This document shows, one piece after another, positions 16,714 to 24,933 of a stretch of 64,000 nt of DNA. The number at the start of each line of letters is the position of its first letter. Position 1 is the stretch's first letter. Origin of the DNA: Pseudomonas sp. CROZ-RG-20F-R04-15 (GTDB lineage Bacteria > Pseudomonadota > Gammaproteobacteria > Pseudomonadales > Pseudomonadaceae); the NCBI RefSeq assembly GCF_022662375.1, contig NZ_JAKNQL010000026.1, forward strand, positions 1 to 64,000. The letters run 5' to 3'. Both the position numbers and the translations under genes were made by a program. The notes under the pieces were generated by a model. The model was not told the DNA's origin, made no database searches, and saw nothing but the letters and a program-made list of their open reading frames with translations.

Positions 16714-17640
16714 ATGATTGGCATAAAAAGCATTGCGAGCTACGTTCCTGTAGCCGGCGTGGACAATTACGCACAAGGTGCAAAATTCGAGAAGGATGAA
16801 GAATTCATCCTTGGCAAGATCGGTTCGGCGTTTCTGCCACGCAAAGACGCTGAACAGGAAACCTCCGATCTGTGCGTGGAAGCGGCCAATGCGCTGTTTG
16901 CCAGCAATCCTCAACTGAAGCGTGAGTCGATCGACGCCTTGATCGTCGTCACCCAGAACGGTGACGAAGAAGGCCTGCCACACACCGCCGCCATCGTGCA
17001 GGACAAACTCGGTCTGCCGACCAATGTTGCGGCGTTCGACATTTCCCTGGGCTGCTCCGGTTACGTCTACGGCATCTACGCGATCAAGGGCTTCATGGAA
17101 GCCGCCGGCCTGAAGAACGGCCTGCTGATCACCGCTGACCCGTATTCGAAAATCGTCGATCCGGAAGACCGCAACACCACCATGCTGTTCGGCGATGCCG
17201 CCACCGCAACGTGGATGGGCGAAGAGCCGACCTGGGCACTGGGCAAAGCCAAGTTCGGCACCGACGGTTCGGGTGCACCGCACCTGAAAGTCACCGATGG
17301 CGTGTTCTTCATGAACGGTCGTCAGGTGTTCAACTTTGCCCTGCTCAAAGTCCCGGCGCATCTGCACGAGCTGCTGGATGATTCCGGCCTCAAGGCTGAT
17401 GACATCGATGCCTTCTGCATTCACCAGGGCAGTGCAGCAATTGTCGATGCGGTGGCGCGACGTTTCGAAGGCGAGCCGGAAAAATTCATCAAGGACATGG
17501 TCGAGACCGGCAATACCGTGTCGTCGAGCATTCCGTTGCTGCTGGAAAAACACGTCATCGATTCCGATTGGCAGCGGATTGCCCTGAGCGGTTTTGGTGT
17601 CGGTCTGTCGTGGGGCTCGGCGATTATTTATCGTCCTTGA
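16714..17640 (+). CDS. 3-oxoacyl-ACP synthase III family protein (KAS III/FabH-like)
   Basis: A 308-residue thiolase-fold condensing enzyme with the full catalytic triad: Cys114 in SLGCSGYVYG, His237 in CIHQGS and Asn267 in GNTVSSS. Upstream in-frame start codons exist, but the ATG at 16714 follows tgggaag at good spacing and gives standard length. Its place between pseI and the Maf gene suggests that it makes or transfers an acyl group used to modify the flagellin sugar rather than serving housekeeping fatty-acid synthesis. That is inference. KAS III-like genes also occur in Pseudomonas flagellin glycosylation islands. Confidence 0.85.
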   Translation: MIGIKSIASYVPVAGVDNYAQGAKFEKDEEFILGKIGSAFLPRKDAEQETSDLCVEAANALFASNPQLKRESIDALIVVTQNGDEEGLPHTAAIVQDKLGLPTNVAAFDISLGCSGYVYGIYAIKGFMEAAGLKNGLLITADPYSKIVDPEDRNTTMLFGDAATATWMGEEPTWALGKAKFGTDGSGAPHLKVTDGVFFMNGRQVFNFALLKVPAHLHELLDDSGLKADDIDAFCIHQGSAAIVDAVARRFEGEPEKFIKDMVETGNTVSSSIPLLLEKHVIDSDWQRIALSGFGVGLSWGSAIIYRP

Positions 17641-17663
17641 GTCTGAGCAAAAACGGCGGATAC

Positions 17664-17703
17664 AAAAATAGCGTTCAAGGTTAACCTTGAGCGCTATTTT
17701 TTT
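17664..17703 (+). terminator. Rho-independent terminator after the KAS III-like gene
   Basis: A long, nearly perfect stem (17664-17680 with 17685-17700, loop ttaa) with flanking A and T runs, so it could act in both directions. It ends the sugar-biosynthesis transcript before the Maf gene. Confidence 0.9.
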
Positions 17704-17727
17704 GCCTGAACGGGAGCGCGAGGCGCC

Positions 17728-19017
17728 ATGAGCGAGTTTTTTCAAGCCAATGCCGAGGTGTTGCAACGGCGCTGGCCGGCGCTGTTCGAGCGACTGATGG
17801 CTGAAGACAGTACGGTCGTTCCCGCTGAATTGGTGCAGGGGCTTGGTTCTACGCTGAGCGTCAACGGCATCCAGCTCACCAGTCGTCACGATCGTCTCCA
17901 TGAAGCGCAGACTCAGGCGGCGAGCCTGCCCGACAAGCCGCAGTTGCATGTCTATGGCACCGCTCTCGGGGATTTGCCTGCTGTGCTGCTCGAGCGCGAA
18001 GGACTGCAACGGTTGTACGTGCACATCCTCAACGGCGCGTTGTTCGCGCTAGTGCTGCAACTGCTTGATCAGCGCCAGTGGCTGGAAGATCCGCGCGTCG
18101 AGTTGTTCTACGCCGGTGACCTCTCGGACATTTGCTCGCCGTTTTTTGCGCTGCCTGCCGAAATGTTGCTGGCCGATGACTTCAGCGCGAAGATCCGCGA
18201 TCGGCTGGTCAACGAAGTTCATCTGAGTTTCAACAATCGTGAATTCGATGCGCAGTCGCCGTTCATTCAACAGCGTTTGCAGGACTGTTTGCCGGTGCTG
18301 CTCGGCGATGACGATGTGGCGCAACTGTTTGGTAAGTGCACCGACCGGGAAATCTATGTGATCGGTACCGGGCCGACACTGGAAGGTCATTTTGAGCGTC
18401 TGGCGGCGGTGCGCCGACAAGCAGTTCGGCCACTGTTCATCTGCGTCGACACGGCTTACCGGCCGTTGCTTGAGCAGGGGATCGTTCCGGATCTGGTGGT
18501 CACCATTGATCAACGCATCAGCTTTCGGCATCTGCCGTTCGAAGCATCCGACGATATCCCGCTGGTGTATTTGCCCATGAGCGACCCCGAAGTCCTTCGC
18601 GCCTGGAAGGGCAAGCGCTACGGTGGCTACTCGGCCAGTCCGGTGTATGCGCAATTGCGTGAAGAGTATCCGCGCGGGGAGTTGCATGTGGGGGGCAGCG
18701 TGATTCACCCGGCGGTGGATCTGGCGGTCAAACTGGGCACGAACCGCATCACCTTGTTTGGTGCTGACTTCGCTTTCCCGATGAACAAGACCCATGCGGG
18801 TTGGGGTGACGGCGAACTCGGGCCGGGGGTGAGTCAGGCGCGGCACTGGGTGCGCGACGGCAATGGTCAGCGGGTCAGCACGCAACTGAACTTCCGTGGC
18901 TATTTATGCGTGCTTGAGCGCTTTATCGCTGCGCACCCGCACGTGCAGTTTTTCAACAGCAGCAGGGCGGGCGCGCTGATCGCCGGAACGCAATTCAATC
19001 AGGAGTTTGTGCAATGA
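17728..19017 (+). CDS. Maf-type motility accessory glycosyltransferase (DUF115/MptE-like)
   Basis: A 429-residue protein of the motility-associated factor family, which transfers nonulosonic acids such as pseudaminic acid from CMP to Ser/Thr of flagellin. The central DUF115-like core is recognisable: YVIGTGPTLEGHF near residue 208, then FICVDTAYRPLLEQGIVPDLVVTID and, later, TLFGADFAFP. A start with strong purine context follows the terminator directly. It overlaps the next small gene by ATGA. With pseB-I upstream and fliC downstream, O-glycosylation of FliC with Pse is the straightforward reading. Confidence 0.85.
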   Translation: MSEFFQANAEVLQRRWPALFERLMAEDSTVVPAELVQGLGSTLSVNGIQLTSRHDRLHEAQTQAASLPDKPQLHVYGTALGDLPAVLLEREGLQRLYVHILNGALFALVLQLLDQRQWLEDPRVELFYAGDLSDICSPFFALPAEMLLADDFSAKIRDRLVNEVHLSFNNREFDAQSPFIQQRLQDCLPVLLGDDDVAQLFGKCTDREIYVIGTGPTLEGHFERLAAVRRQAVRPLFICVDTAYRPLLEQGIVPDLVVTIDQRISFRHLPFEASDDIPLVYLPMSDPEVLRAWKGKRYGGYSASPVYAQLREEYPRGELHVGGSVIHPAVDLAVKLGTNRITLFGADFAFPMNKTHAGWGDGELGPGVSQARHWVRDGNGQRVSTQLNFRGYLCVLERFIAAHPHVQFFNSSRAGALIAGTQFNQEFVQ

Positions 19018-19280
19018 CGGCGATGGAAACGTGCATCGGTGAATGCCGTCAATGTGCAGGTCTGTTTCGGCTGGGGCGTGATGTCGAGGCTGCCTTGATC
19101 ATGGTCGATGTCTTCGAGGGAGCGCAGCAATTACTGCTGTCCGCACCCGTTGATGCTCAGCAGCTGTGGGCTCAGGTGCTCACGCAAATGCTCGATTGCC
19201 AGGAACGCCAGGACTGGCTGGGACTGGCTGACTATATGGAATACGAACTGGTCGAATTGCTGCACAGCGTCCCGGCCTGA
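19014..19280 (+). CDS. small conserved-type hypothetical protein coupled to the Maf gene
   Basis: An 88-residue acidic, Leu-rich protein, mostly helical in appearance, with three Cys near the N-terminus (CIGECRQC). Its ATG overlaps the Maf stop codon (ATGA), so the two are translated together. No known domain is recognised. Its position between a flagellin glycosyltransferase and fliC suggests a helper of glycosylation or flagellin handling; this is inference only. Confidence 0.75.
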   Translation: MTAMETCIGECRQCAGLFRLGRDVEAALIMVDVFEGAQQLLLSAPVDAQQLWAQVLTQMLDCQERQDWLGLADYMEYELVELLHSVPA

Positions 19281-19415
19281 ACACGCCGACAGCGCTGGCC
19301 TGCAGGTTTGCGCAGCAGTCGGTTTTATGGCGTCATTTTTTCGCGGTAGGTGTGCTGCTAAGTCGTTGTTTTCTTGGGGGTGGCAGGGTGATGGCAAATT
19401 TTTTTCAAAAAGCCC

Positions 19416-19442
19416 TCAAGCAACCTGCAAACCCGACGATAA
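19416..19442 (+). promoter_or_regulatory. sigma-28 (FliA) promoter of fliC
   Basis: TCAAGCAA (19416-19423), 11 bases, then GACGATAA (19435-19442), which closely matches the FliA consensus TAAAGTTT-N11-GCCGATAA. It lies 80 bp before the fliC ATG, and fliA is encoded in this window. Confidence 0.8.
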
Positions 19443-19522
19443 CTATTACGAAGGTTCTCTAGGCCATACCCGGCGGTTGCCAGGGCCGGAAGCCGCAGTA
19501 CCCAACCAACGAGGAATTCGTC

Positions 19523-20374
19523 ATGGCTTTAACAGTAAACACCAACACCACATCGTTGAACGTTCAGAAAAACCTGAACCGCGCTTCCGACGCTCTGTCG
19601 ACTTCGATGCAGCGCCTGTCTTCCGGCCTGAAAATCAACAGCGCTAAAGACGACGCCGCTGGCCTGCAGATCTCCACTCGTATGCAATCGCAAATCCGCG
19701 GTGGCAACCAGGCTATCCAGAACGCCAACGACGGTATCTCCGTTGCTCAGACTGCTGAAGGCGCTCTGCAAGCTACTACCGACATCCTGCAGCGTATGCG
19801 TGAACTGGCTGTTAAAGCACGTACCGGCACCAACGGCACTGCTGACCAGAAAGCGACCAACAAAGAATTCGCCGACATGTCGGACGAAATCACCCGTATC
19901 GCAGCTTCCACCAACCTGAACGGCAAAAACCTGCTGGACGGTTCGGCTGGTACTGTGACTCTGCAAGTTGGCGCAAACACCGGTACTGCTAACCACATCG
20001 ACCTGGTACTGAGCTCCAAGTTCGACGCCGTCAGCCTGTCCGTGGACAAAGGTACCCTGGCTCTGACCGGTACTGACGCTGCTACCGCTGGTAGCAACAT
20101 CGACAACGCTATCACTGCAATCGACGCTGCTATCGCTGCGATCGGTGATACCCGTGCCAGCCTGGGTGCTTCGCAAAACCGTCTGACCAGCACCATCGCC
20201 AACCTGCAGAACATCGTTGAGAACACCACTGCTGCACAGGGTCGTGTACAAGACACCGACTTCGCCGCAGAAACTGCTAACCTGACCAAGCAGCAAACTC
20301 TGCAGCAGGCTTCGACCTCCGTTCTGGCTCAAGCCAACCAACTGCCTTCCGCTGTACTGAAGCTGCTTCAGTAA
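19523..20374 (+). CDS. fliC: flagellin
   Basis: The filament subunit, exported through the flagellar type III apparatus. The 283-residue protein has the conserved N-terminal D0/D1 region (MALTVNTNTTSLNVQKNLNR, then SSGLKINSAKDDAAGLQIS) and the C-terminal D1/D0 helices ending LPSAVLKLLQ, with only a short, Thr/Ala/Ser-rich variable middle (about residues 150-200). It is a small flagellin. Codon choice is visibly more restricted than in neighbours (gct, ctg, cgt, aac, gac), as expected for a highly expressed gene. The short variable region offers Ser/Thr sites for the adjacent glycosylation system. A FliA promoter and an aacgagga ribosome site precede it. Confidence 0.98.
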   Translation: MALTVNTNTTSLNVQKNLNRASDALSTSMQRLSSGLKINSAKDDAAGLQISTRMQSQIRGGNQAIQNANDGISVAQTAEGALQATTDILQRMRELAVKARTGTNGTADQKATNKEFADMSDEITRIAASTNLNGKNLLDGSAGTVTLQVGANTGTANHIDLVLSSKFDAVSLSVDKGTLALTGTDAATAGSNIDNAITAIDAAIAAIGDTRASLGASQNRLTSTIANLQNIVENTTAAQGRVQDTDFAAETANLTKQQTLQQASTSVLAQANQLPSAVLKLLQ

Positions 20375-20389
20375 TTTCGGATCGAGTTT

Positions 20390-20428
20390 GGGCGGGGGAG
20401 TGCGCTGGTCGTGCTCTCTCGCCCTTTT
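20390..20428 (+). terminator. imperfect hairpin and T-run between fliC and flaG
   Basis: gggcgggggagtgc (from 20390) pairs, with G-U pairs, with gtgctctctcgccc (to 20424), followed by TTTT. The imperfect stem fits a leaky terminator that keeps fliC mRNA far above flaG. Confidence 0.6.
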
Positions 20429-20447
20429 ACGTTAGGAGGTGATGAGC

Positions 20448-20804
20448 ATGGACATGAGCGTCAAGCTTAACCAGTCTTATCCGGCTCCCAAGCCAGTCAC
20501 GCCGGTTGCTGACAAACCGTCAGAAACGCCGAAAGTTGCCAAGACTGAAGCGCCGGTCGCTGCCAAGAGTCAGGTTACGGACGACGCCAAGTTGAAACTG
20601 GCGGTGCAGGAGATCGAGAAGTTCGTTCAATCGATCAAGCGCAATCTGGAGTTCTCGATCGACGAGCATTCCGGGAAGGTCATCGTCAAGGTGATCGCAA
20701 GCGAGACGGGTGAGGTCGTTCGACAGATTCCCTCCGCAGAAGCCCTCAAGCTGGCAGACAGTCTGGCCAATGCGAGTCACGTATTGTTCGACGCCAAAGT
20801 CTGA
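20448..20804 (+). CDS. flaG: FlaG family flagellar protein
   Basis: A 118-residue protein with a Pro/Lys/Ala-rich N-terminus and the conserved FlaG C-terminal domain (LEFSIDEHSGKVIVKVIASETGEVVRQIPS). FlaG proteins influence filament length in several bacteria. GTG 20439, ATG 20442, ATG 20448 and ATG 20454 are all in frame; AGGAGG at 20434-20439 is best spaced for 20448. It lies between fliC and fliD as in other pseudomonads. Confidence 0.9.
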   Translation: MDMSVKLNQSYPAPKPVTPVADKPSETPKVAKTEAPVAAKSQVTDDAKLKLAVQEIEKFVQSIKRNLEFSIDEHSGKVIVKVIASETGEVVRQIPSAEALKLADSLANASHVLFDAKV

Positions 20805-20808
20805 TAGC

Positions 20809-20824
20809 TGGCATGAATAATGTT
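20809..20824 (+). promoter_or_regulatory. candidate sigma-54 element upstream of fliD
   Basis: TGGCATGAATAATGTT has the -24 TGGCAyG half intact and the right GG-N10 spacing, but GT replaces the invariant GC at -12. fliD of P. aeruginosa is FleQ/RpoN-dependent, so the location is sensible; the -12 mismatch keeps confidence low. Confidence 0.35.
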
Positions 20825-20886
20825 TGTCCATTCTCAGGACGCGTGTAACGGTCAAAAGAATGGCAACAATCTGAAGGGAGATGCAC

Positions 20887-22344
20887 ATGGCAAGTCCAAT
20901 TCTACCGGGTTCCGGACTGGGTTCCGGCCTGGACATCGGTGCGATCGTCACCGCGCTGGTCAACGCCGACAAGGCGCCAAAGCAGACGCAGATCGATACC
21001 GCCACCAAAGCCAACACGCTGAAGATTTCCGGTATCGGTTCGCTGAAGAGCGCGTTGACCGCGTTCCAGACGGCAATGACCAATCTGAGCAGCAAGACCA
21101 ATCCTGCATTTGCCGGCTTTACCGCGACTTCCAGCAACACCAACCTGACCGCTACTTCCGACAGCACCGCTGTTGCGGGCAATTACAATGTTGTCGTCAG
21201 TCAATTGGCCACTGGCTCGAAAATCGCCAGCGCCTCTTTCGCCGGCGGTGCCGCCAGTGCCATTCCGAGTGGTACCCTGAAAATCAGTCAGAATGGCACT
21301 GATTACAATGTCGACATTCCGGCCAATGCCACGTTGCAGACTACCCGCGACGCCATCAACAAGGCTCAGGGTGCCAACGGCATTTCTGCCAACATCGTGA
21401 CCGACAGCACCGGTGCTTCGCGCCTGGTGATCAGTTCGAGCAAGACCGGAGAAGGTTCTGACCTTACCGTCAGTGGTATTGCCGGTCTGGAAATCGATGG
21501 TACCCAGGCGATGGGCGCTAGCCCGGCTGCAGGCGCTTCAGGCGCCGTCAACGGCGTTGCGAAAAACGCCAAGCTGACCATCGACGGCCTCGAGGTCACC
21601 AGCAAAAGCAACACGGTGAGCGGCGCAATCAGTGGTTTGACCCTGAATCTGACGACGGTCAGCGAGGGCACACCGCCGAGCAAGCCTACAGCTGTCACCG
21701 TGGACGCCAACACCAAAGGTCTGCAGACATCGATTCAGTCGTTCGTCGATGCTTACAACACCTTGAAGACCACCATCGATACGCTGTCCAAGGCGACGCC
21801 GGATGCCGATGGCAAGCTGACCGTGCAAGCGGCATTCACCGGTGATGCGATGCCGCGCTCGCTGATTGCTGATGTGCGTGCCGAGTTGACCAACACGGGG
21901 GCTGGCGGTCCGTTGGCGGTGCTGTCGCAGTTGGGTGTGATGACCGACCGCAACACCGGTAACCTGACGTTCGATACCGCCGCATTCAACAAAACCATGG
22001 ATCAGCCAGGCATGACTGGCCAGGTTCAGCAGTTGTTCACCGGCACCGACGACACCAATGGTCTGTTGGCACGCATGAGCAAGGCGGTCGACCCGTACCT
22101 CAAGCCGGCGGCGGGTAACGTCAGCGGTACCGGTCTGCTCGATCAGCGCATGGCCATTCTCACCAAAAACACCAAAAGCCTGACCGACCAGCAACTGGCG
22201 CTGGATCTGCGTGTCGCCAACCTGACCAAGACGTTGACTGCCAAGTACAACGCCATGGACTTGCTGGTAGGGCAGATGAAGGCGACGGCGAGCAGCATTA
22301 CCTCGTTCTTCACCTCGCTGAACGCTCAGCAGTCCGCGAAGTAA
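20887..22344 (+). CDS. fliD: flagellar filament cap protein (hook-associated protein 2)
   Basis: Forms the pentameric/hexameric cap that folds flagellin at the filament tip. The N-terminal FliD domain (LGSGLDIGAIVTALVNADK) and C-terminal domain (DQRMAILTKNTKSL, ending SSITSFFTSLNAQ) are clear, with flagellin-like IN-type repeats between. Of two ATGs (20881, 20887), the second has gaagggag at better spacing, giving 485 residues. A terminator follows at once. Confidence 0.96.
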   Translation: MASPILPGSGLGSGLDIGAIVTALVNADKAPKQTQIDTATKANTLKISGIGSLKSALTAFQTAMTNLSSKTNPAFAGFTATSSNTNLTATSDSTAVAGNYNVVVSQLATGSKIASASFAGGAASAIPSGTLKISQNGTDYNVDIPANATLQTTRDAINKAQGANGISANIVTDSTGASRLVISSSKTGEGSDLTVSGIAGLEIDGTQAMGASPAAGASGAVNGVAKNAKLTIDGLEVTSKSNTVSGAISGLTLNLTTVSEGTPPSKPTAVTVDANTKGLQTSIQSFVDAYNTLKTTIDTLSKATPDADGKLTVQAAFTGDAMPRSLIADVRAELTNTGAGGPLAVLSQLGVMTDRNTGNLTFDTAAFNKTMDQPGMTGQVQQLFTGTDDTNGLLARMSKAVDPYLKPAAGNVSGTGLLDQRMAILTKNTKSLTDQQLALDLRVANLTKTLTAKYNAMDLLVGQMKATASSITSFFTSLNAQQSAK

Positions 22345-22355
22345 CAGACAGGCAC

Positions 22356-22405
22356 GACAAAAACCCGGCTACGCTTTATCGGCGTGTGCCGGGTTTTTGT
22401 CTTTT
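22356..22405 (+). terminator. Rho-independent terminator after fliD
   Basis: A 14-bp stem (gacaaaaacccggc with gccgggtttttgtc, 22356-22369 and 22388-22401) ends in a T-run. It separates fliD from fliS. Confidence 0.9.
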
Positions 22406-22473
22406 GATCTAAAGTTCTCTGATTCGTTGGCGATACACTGGATAGACGAGTCATTGTGGCAATGAGGTAGAAC

Positions 22474-22869
22474 ATGAATCCGATGTTAGCCCTTCGGCAG
22501 TACCAGAAAGTCGGCGCGCACGCACAGACATCCGAAGCGAGCCCGCACCGTCTGGTGCAAATGTTGATGGAAGGTGGTCTGGGGCGTATCGCTGAGGCCA
22601 AGGGCGCCATTGAGCGCAAGGACATTGCTGCCAAGTGCACGGCCATCAGCAAGGCCGTTGGCATCATTGGCGGCCTGTGTGAGGGTCTGGATCTGGAAAA
22701 CAGCGCCGAGTCGGTGGCTGAGCTCAACCAGCTCTACATCTACATGATGAAACGGCTTGCCGAGGCCAACCTCAAGAGTGATCCGAAGATCCTCGACGAG
22801 GTTGCCGGTCTGCTGCGCACTGTGAAGGAAGGTTGGGACGGCATCGCTCCACCAGGCCCCCAGTTTTAA
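22474..22869 (+). CDS. fliS: flagellin-specific export chaperone
   Basis: A 131-residue four-helix protein that binds the FliC C-terminus and prevents cytosolic polymerisation. The family pattern is present: MLALRQYQKVGAHAQTSEAS, PHRLVQMLMEGGLGRIAEAKGAI, and LNQLYIYMMKRL. It lies after fliD as usual. A gaggt site precedes the ATG. Confidence 0.95.
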   Translation: MNPMLALRQYQKVGAHAQTSEASPHRLVQMLMEGGLGRIAEAKGAIERKDIAAKCTAISKAVGIIGGLCEGLDLENSAESVAELNQLYIYMMKRLAEANLKSDPKILDEVAGLLRTVKEGWDGIAPPGPQF

Positions 22870-22879
22870 GGAGATCGTC

Positions 22880-23176
22880 ATGAGTCTTGTATTGCAGCGA
22901 ATCGCCGATACCCGCGAAGCATTGGTCACTGCCTTGGCCGAGCGCAACTGGGAAGCCATTGGCGAGCTGGATCTGGCTTGCCGTTCCTGCATGGAAGACG
23001 TCATGGCTGAGGCTGCGCTGGATGAAGTCGCATTGCGCGACAACCTTGAGGAGTTGCTCCATGTCTACAAGGAGCTTCTTGAGGTGGCCATGGGTGAGCG
23101 GCAAGCGATAGCCAACGAGATGTCGCAGATCACCCAAGCGCAAAAGGCGGCAAAGGTTTACCATCTGTTTGGTTAA
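22880..23176 (+). CDS. fliT: FliT-like flagellar chaperone (FleP region protein)
   Basis: A 98-residue, strongly helical protein, 10 bp after fliS with its own ggagatcg site. FliT binds FliD and export components in other bacteria; the family is weakly conserved. The assignment here rests mainly on size, helical character and the fliD-fliS-fliT order. In P. aeruginosa the gene at this place was named fleP. Confidence 0.75.
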   Translation: MSLVLQRIADTREALVTALAERNWEAIGELDLACRSCMEDVMAEAALDEVALRDNLEELLHVYKELLEVAMGERQAIANEMSQITQAQKAAKVYHLFG

Positions 23177-23213
23177 TTAACCCCCAGTTAATCCAGACAT
23201 GTGCGCCATAAAT

Positions 23214-23242
23214 TTGACTGTGCACGGTTTTTTGACTTAACT
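23214..23242 (+). promoter_or_regulatory. candidate sigma-70 promoter of fleQ
   Basis: TTGACT (23214-23219), 17 bases, then TTAACT (23237-23242). The -35 is good and the -10 weak. fleQ is known to be sigma-70 transcribed in P. aeruginosa. A second TTGACT overlaps at 23232 with an even poorer -10. Confidence 0.35.
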
Positions 23243-23348
23243 AGTGGCTGTTTTCAGATTTCAGGCGTCTACAGGCACATGGTGTCCTGCAAGCGTCTCG
23301 CTTGCCCCATTTTTCGGGCATTGAGTTGACTAGGGAAGTTGCTATTGC

Positions 23349-24824
23349 ATGTGGCGTGAAACCAAAATTCTGCTGATCGATGACGATAGCGTCCGCCGCC
23401 GCGACCTGGCGGTGATTCTAAATTTTCTTGGCGAAGAAAATTTACCCTGCGGCAGCCATGACTGGCAGCAGGCAGTCGGCTCTTTGTCGTCTAGTCGTGA
23501 AGTCATTTGCGTACTGATCGGGACCGTTAATGCTCCTGGCGCGCTTTTGGGCTTGCTAAAGACACTCTCAACCTGGGATGAGTTCCTTCCGGTTTTGTTG
23601 ATGGGCGATAATTCTTCCGTTGACCTGCCCGAAGACCAGCGTCGCCGAGTGCTTTCGACCCTCGAAATGCCGCCCAGCTACAGCAAATTGCTCGATTCGC
23701 TGCACCGTGCCCAGGTCTATCGCGAGATGTATGACCAGGCCCGCGAGCGCGGTCGTCATCGCGAACCCAATCTGTTCCGCAGCCTCGTCGGCACCAGCCG
23801 TGCGATCCAGCACGTGCGCCAGATGATGCAGCAGGTCGCCGACACCGACGCCAGCGTGCTGATCCTCGGCGAGTCCGGCACCGGCAAGGAAGTGGTTGCG
23901 CGTAACCTGCATTACCATTCCAAGCGTCGCGATGCGCCATTCGTGCCGGTCAACTGCGGGGCGATCCCGGCCGAGCTGCTCGAAAGCGAATTGTTCGGCC
24001 ATGAGAAGGGCGCCTTCACTGGCGCGATCACCAGTCGTGCCGGGCGTTTCGAACTGGCCAACGGCGGTACGCTGTTCCTCGACGAAATCGGCGACATGCC
24101 GCTGCCGATGCAGGTCAAGCTGCTGCGCGTCCTGCAGGAACGCACCTTCGAACGCGTGGGCAGCAACAAGACCCAGAGCGTCGACGTGCGTATCATTGCC
24201 GCGACCCACAAGAATCTCGAAAGCATGATCGAGATCGGCACCTTCCGCGAAGACCTCTACTATCGCCTGAACGTGTTCCCGATCGAGATGGCGCCGCTGC
24301 GTGAGCGTGTCGAAGACATCCCGCTGCTGATGAACGAACTGATCTCGCGCATGGAACACGAAAAGCGTGGCTCGATCCGTTTCAACTCGGCAGCGATCAT
24401 GTCGCTGTGCCGTCACGGCTGGCCGGGCAACGTCCGTGAGCTGGCCAACCTGGTCGAGCGCATGGCGATCATGCATCCGTACGGGGTGATCGGCGTTGTC
24501 GAACTGCCGAAGAAATTCCGCTACGTCGACGACGAAGACGAGCAAATGGTCGACAGCCTGCGCAGCGATCTCGAAGAGCGCGTGGCGATCAACGGCCATA
24601 CGCCGGACTTCACCGCCAACGCCATGCTGCCGCCGGAAGGCCTGGACCTGAAAGACTACCTCGGTGGTCTGGAGCAGGGCCTGATCCAGCAGGCGCTGGA
24701 CGATGCCAATGGCATTGTGGCGCGTGCCGCTGAGCGCTTGCGCATTCGTCGTACCACGCTGGTCGAGAAGATGCGCAAGTACGGCATGAGCCGACGCGAT
24801 GGTGATGAACAGGCGGATGATTGA
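23349..24824 (+). CDS. fleQ: flagellar master regulator FleQ (sigma-54 activator, c-di-GMP responsive family)
   Basis: A 491-residue enhancer-binding protein at the top of the Pseudomonas flagellar cascade. The N-terminal REC-like FleQ domain (residues 1-135) begins KILLIDDDSVRRRDL and lacks the usual phospho-acceptor motif. The AAA+ domain has Walker A GESGTGK at 174-180, GAFTGA at 221-226 for sigma-54 contact, and Walker B LFLDEIGD. The C-terminal Fis-type HTH ends with RIRRTTLVEKMRKYGMSR. FleQ activates fleSR, fliE, fliK, flhA and other sigma-54 promoters, and is restrained by FleN (also in this window) and by c-di-GMP. Confidence 0.97.
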   Translation: MWRETKILLIDDDSVRRRDLAVILNFLGEENLPCGSHDWQQAVGSLSSSREVICVLIGTVNAPGALLGLLKTLSTWDEFLPVLLMGDNSSVDLPEDQRRRVLSTLEMPPSYSKLLDSLHRAQVYREMYDQARERGRHREPNLFRSLVGTSRAIQHVRQMMQQVADTDASVLILGESGTGKEVVARNLHYHSKRRDAPFVPVNCGAIPAELLESELFGHEKGAFTGAITSRAGRFELANGGTLFLDEIGDMPLPMQVKLLRVLQERTFERVGSNKTQSVDVRIIAATHKNLESMIEIGTFREDLYYRLNVFPIEMAPLRERVEDIPLLMNELISRMEHEKRGSIRFNSAAIMSLCRHGWPGNVRELANLVERMAIMHPYGVIGVVELPKKFRYVDDEDEQMVDSLRSDLEERVAINGHTPDFTANAMLPPEGLDLKDYLGGLEQGLIQQALDDANGIVARAAERLRIRRTTLVEKMRKYGMSRRDGDEQADD

Positions 24825-24865
24825 CGCCTGTTTTTCAACTGCTTCATTTGTAAGCGGTTTTTTTT

Positions 24866-24881
24866 AGGCACGGGTATTGCT
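24866..24881 (+). promoter_or_regulatory. sigma-54 promoter of fleSR
   Basis: AGGCACGGGTATTGCT matches TGGCACG-N4-TTGCW at all but the first base, with GG and GC exactly ten bases apart. It is 53 bp before fleS, whose P. aeruginosa homologue is FleQ/RpoN-dependent. Confidence 0.9.
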
Positions 24882-24933
24882 ACAGCCCTCGCAACGTTCC
24901 GTTTAACTGACGGTCAGCCAAGCGAGAAGCACA

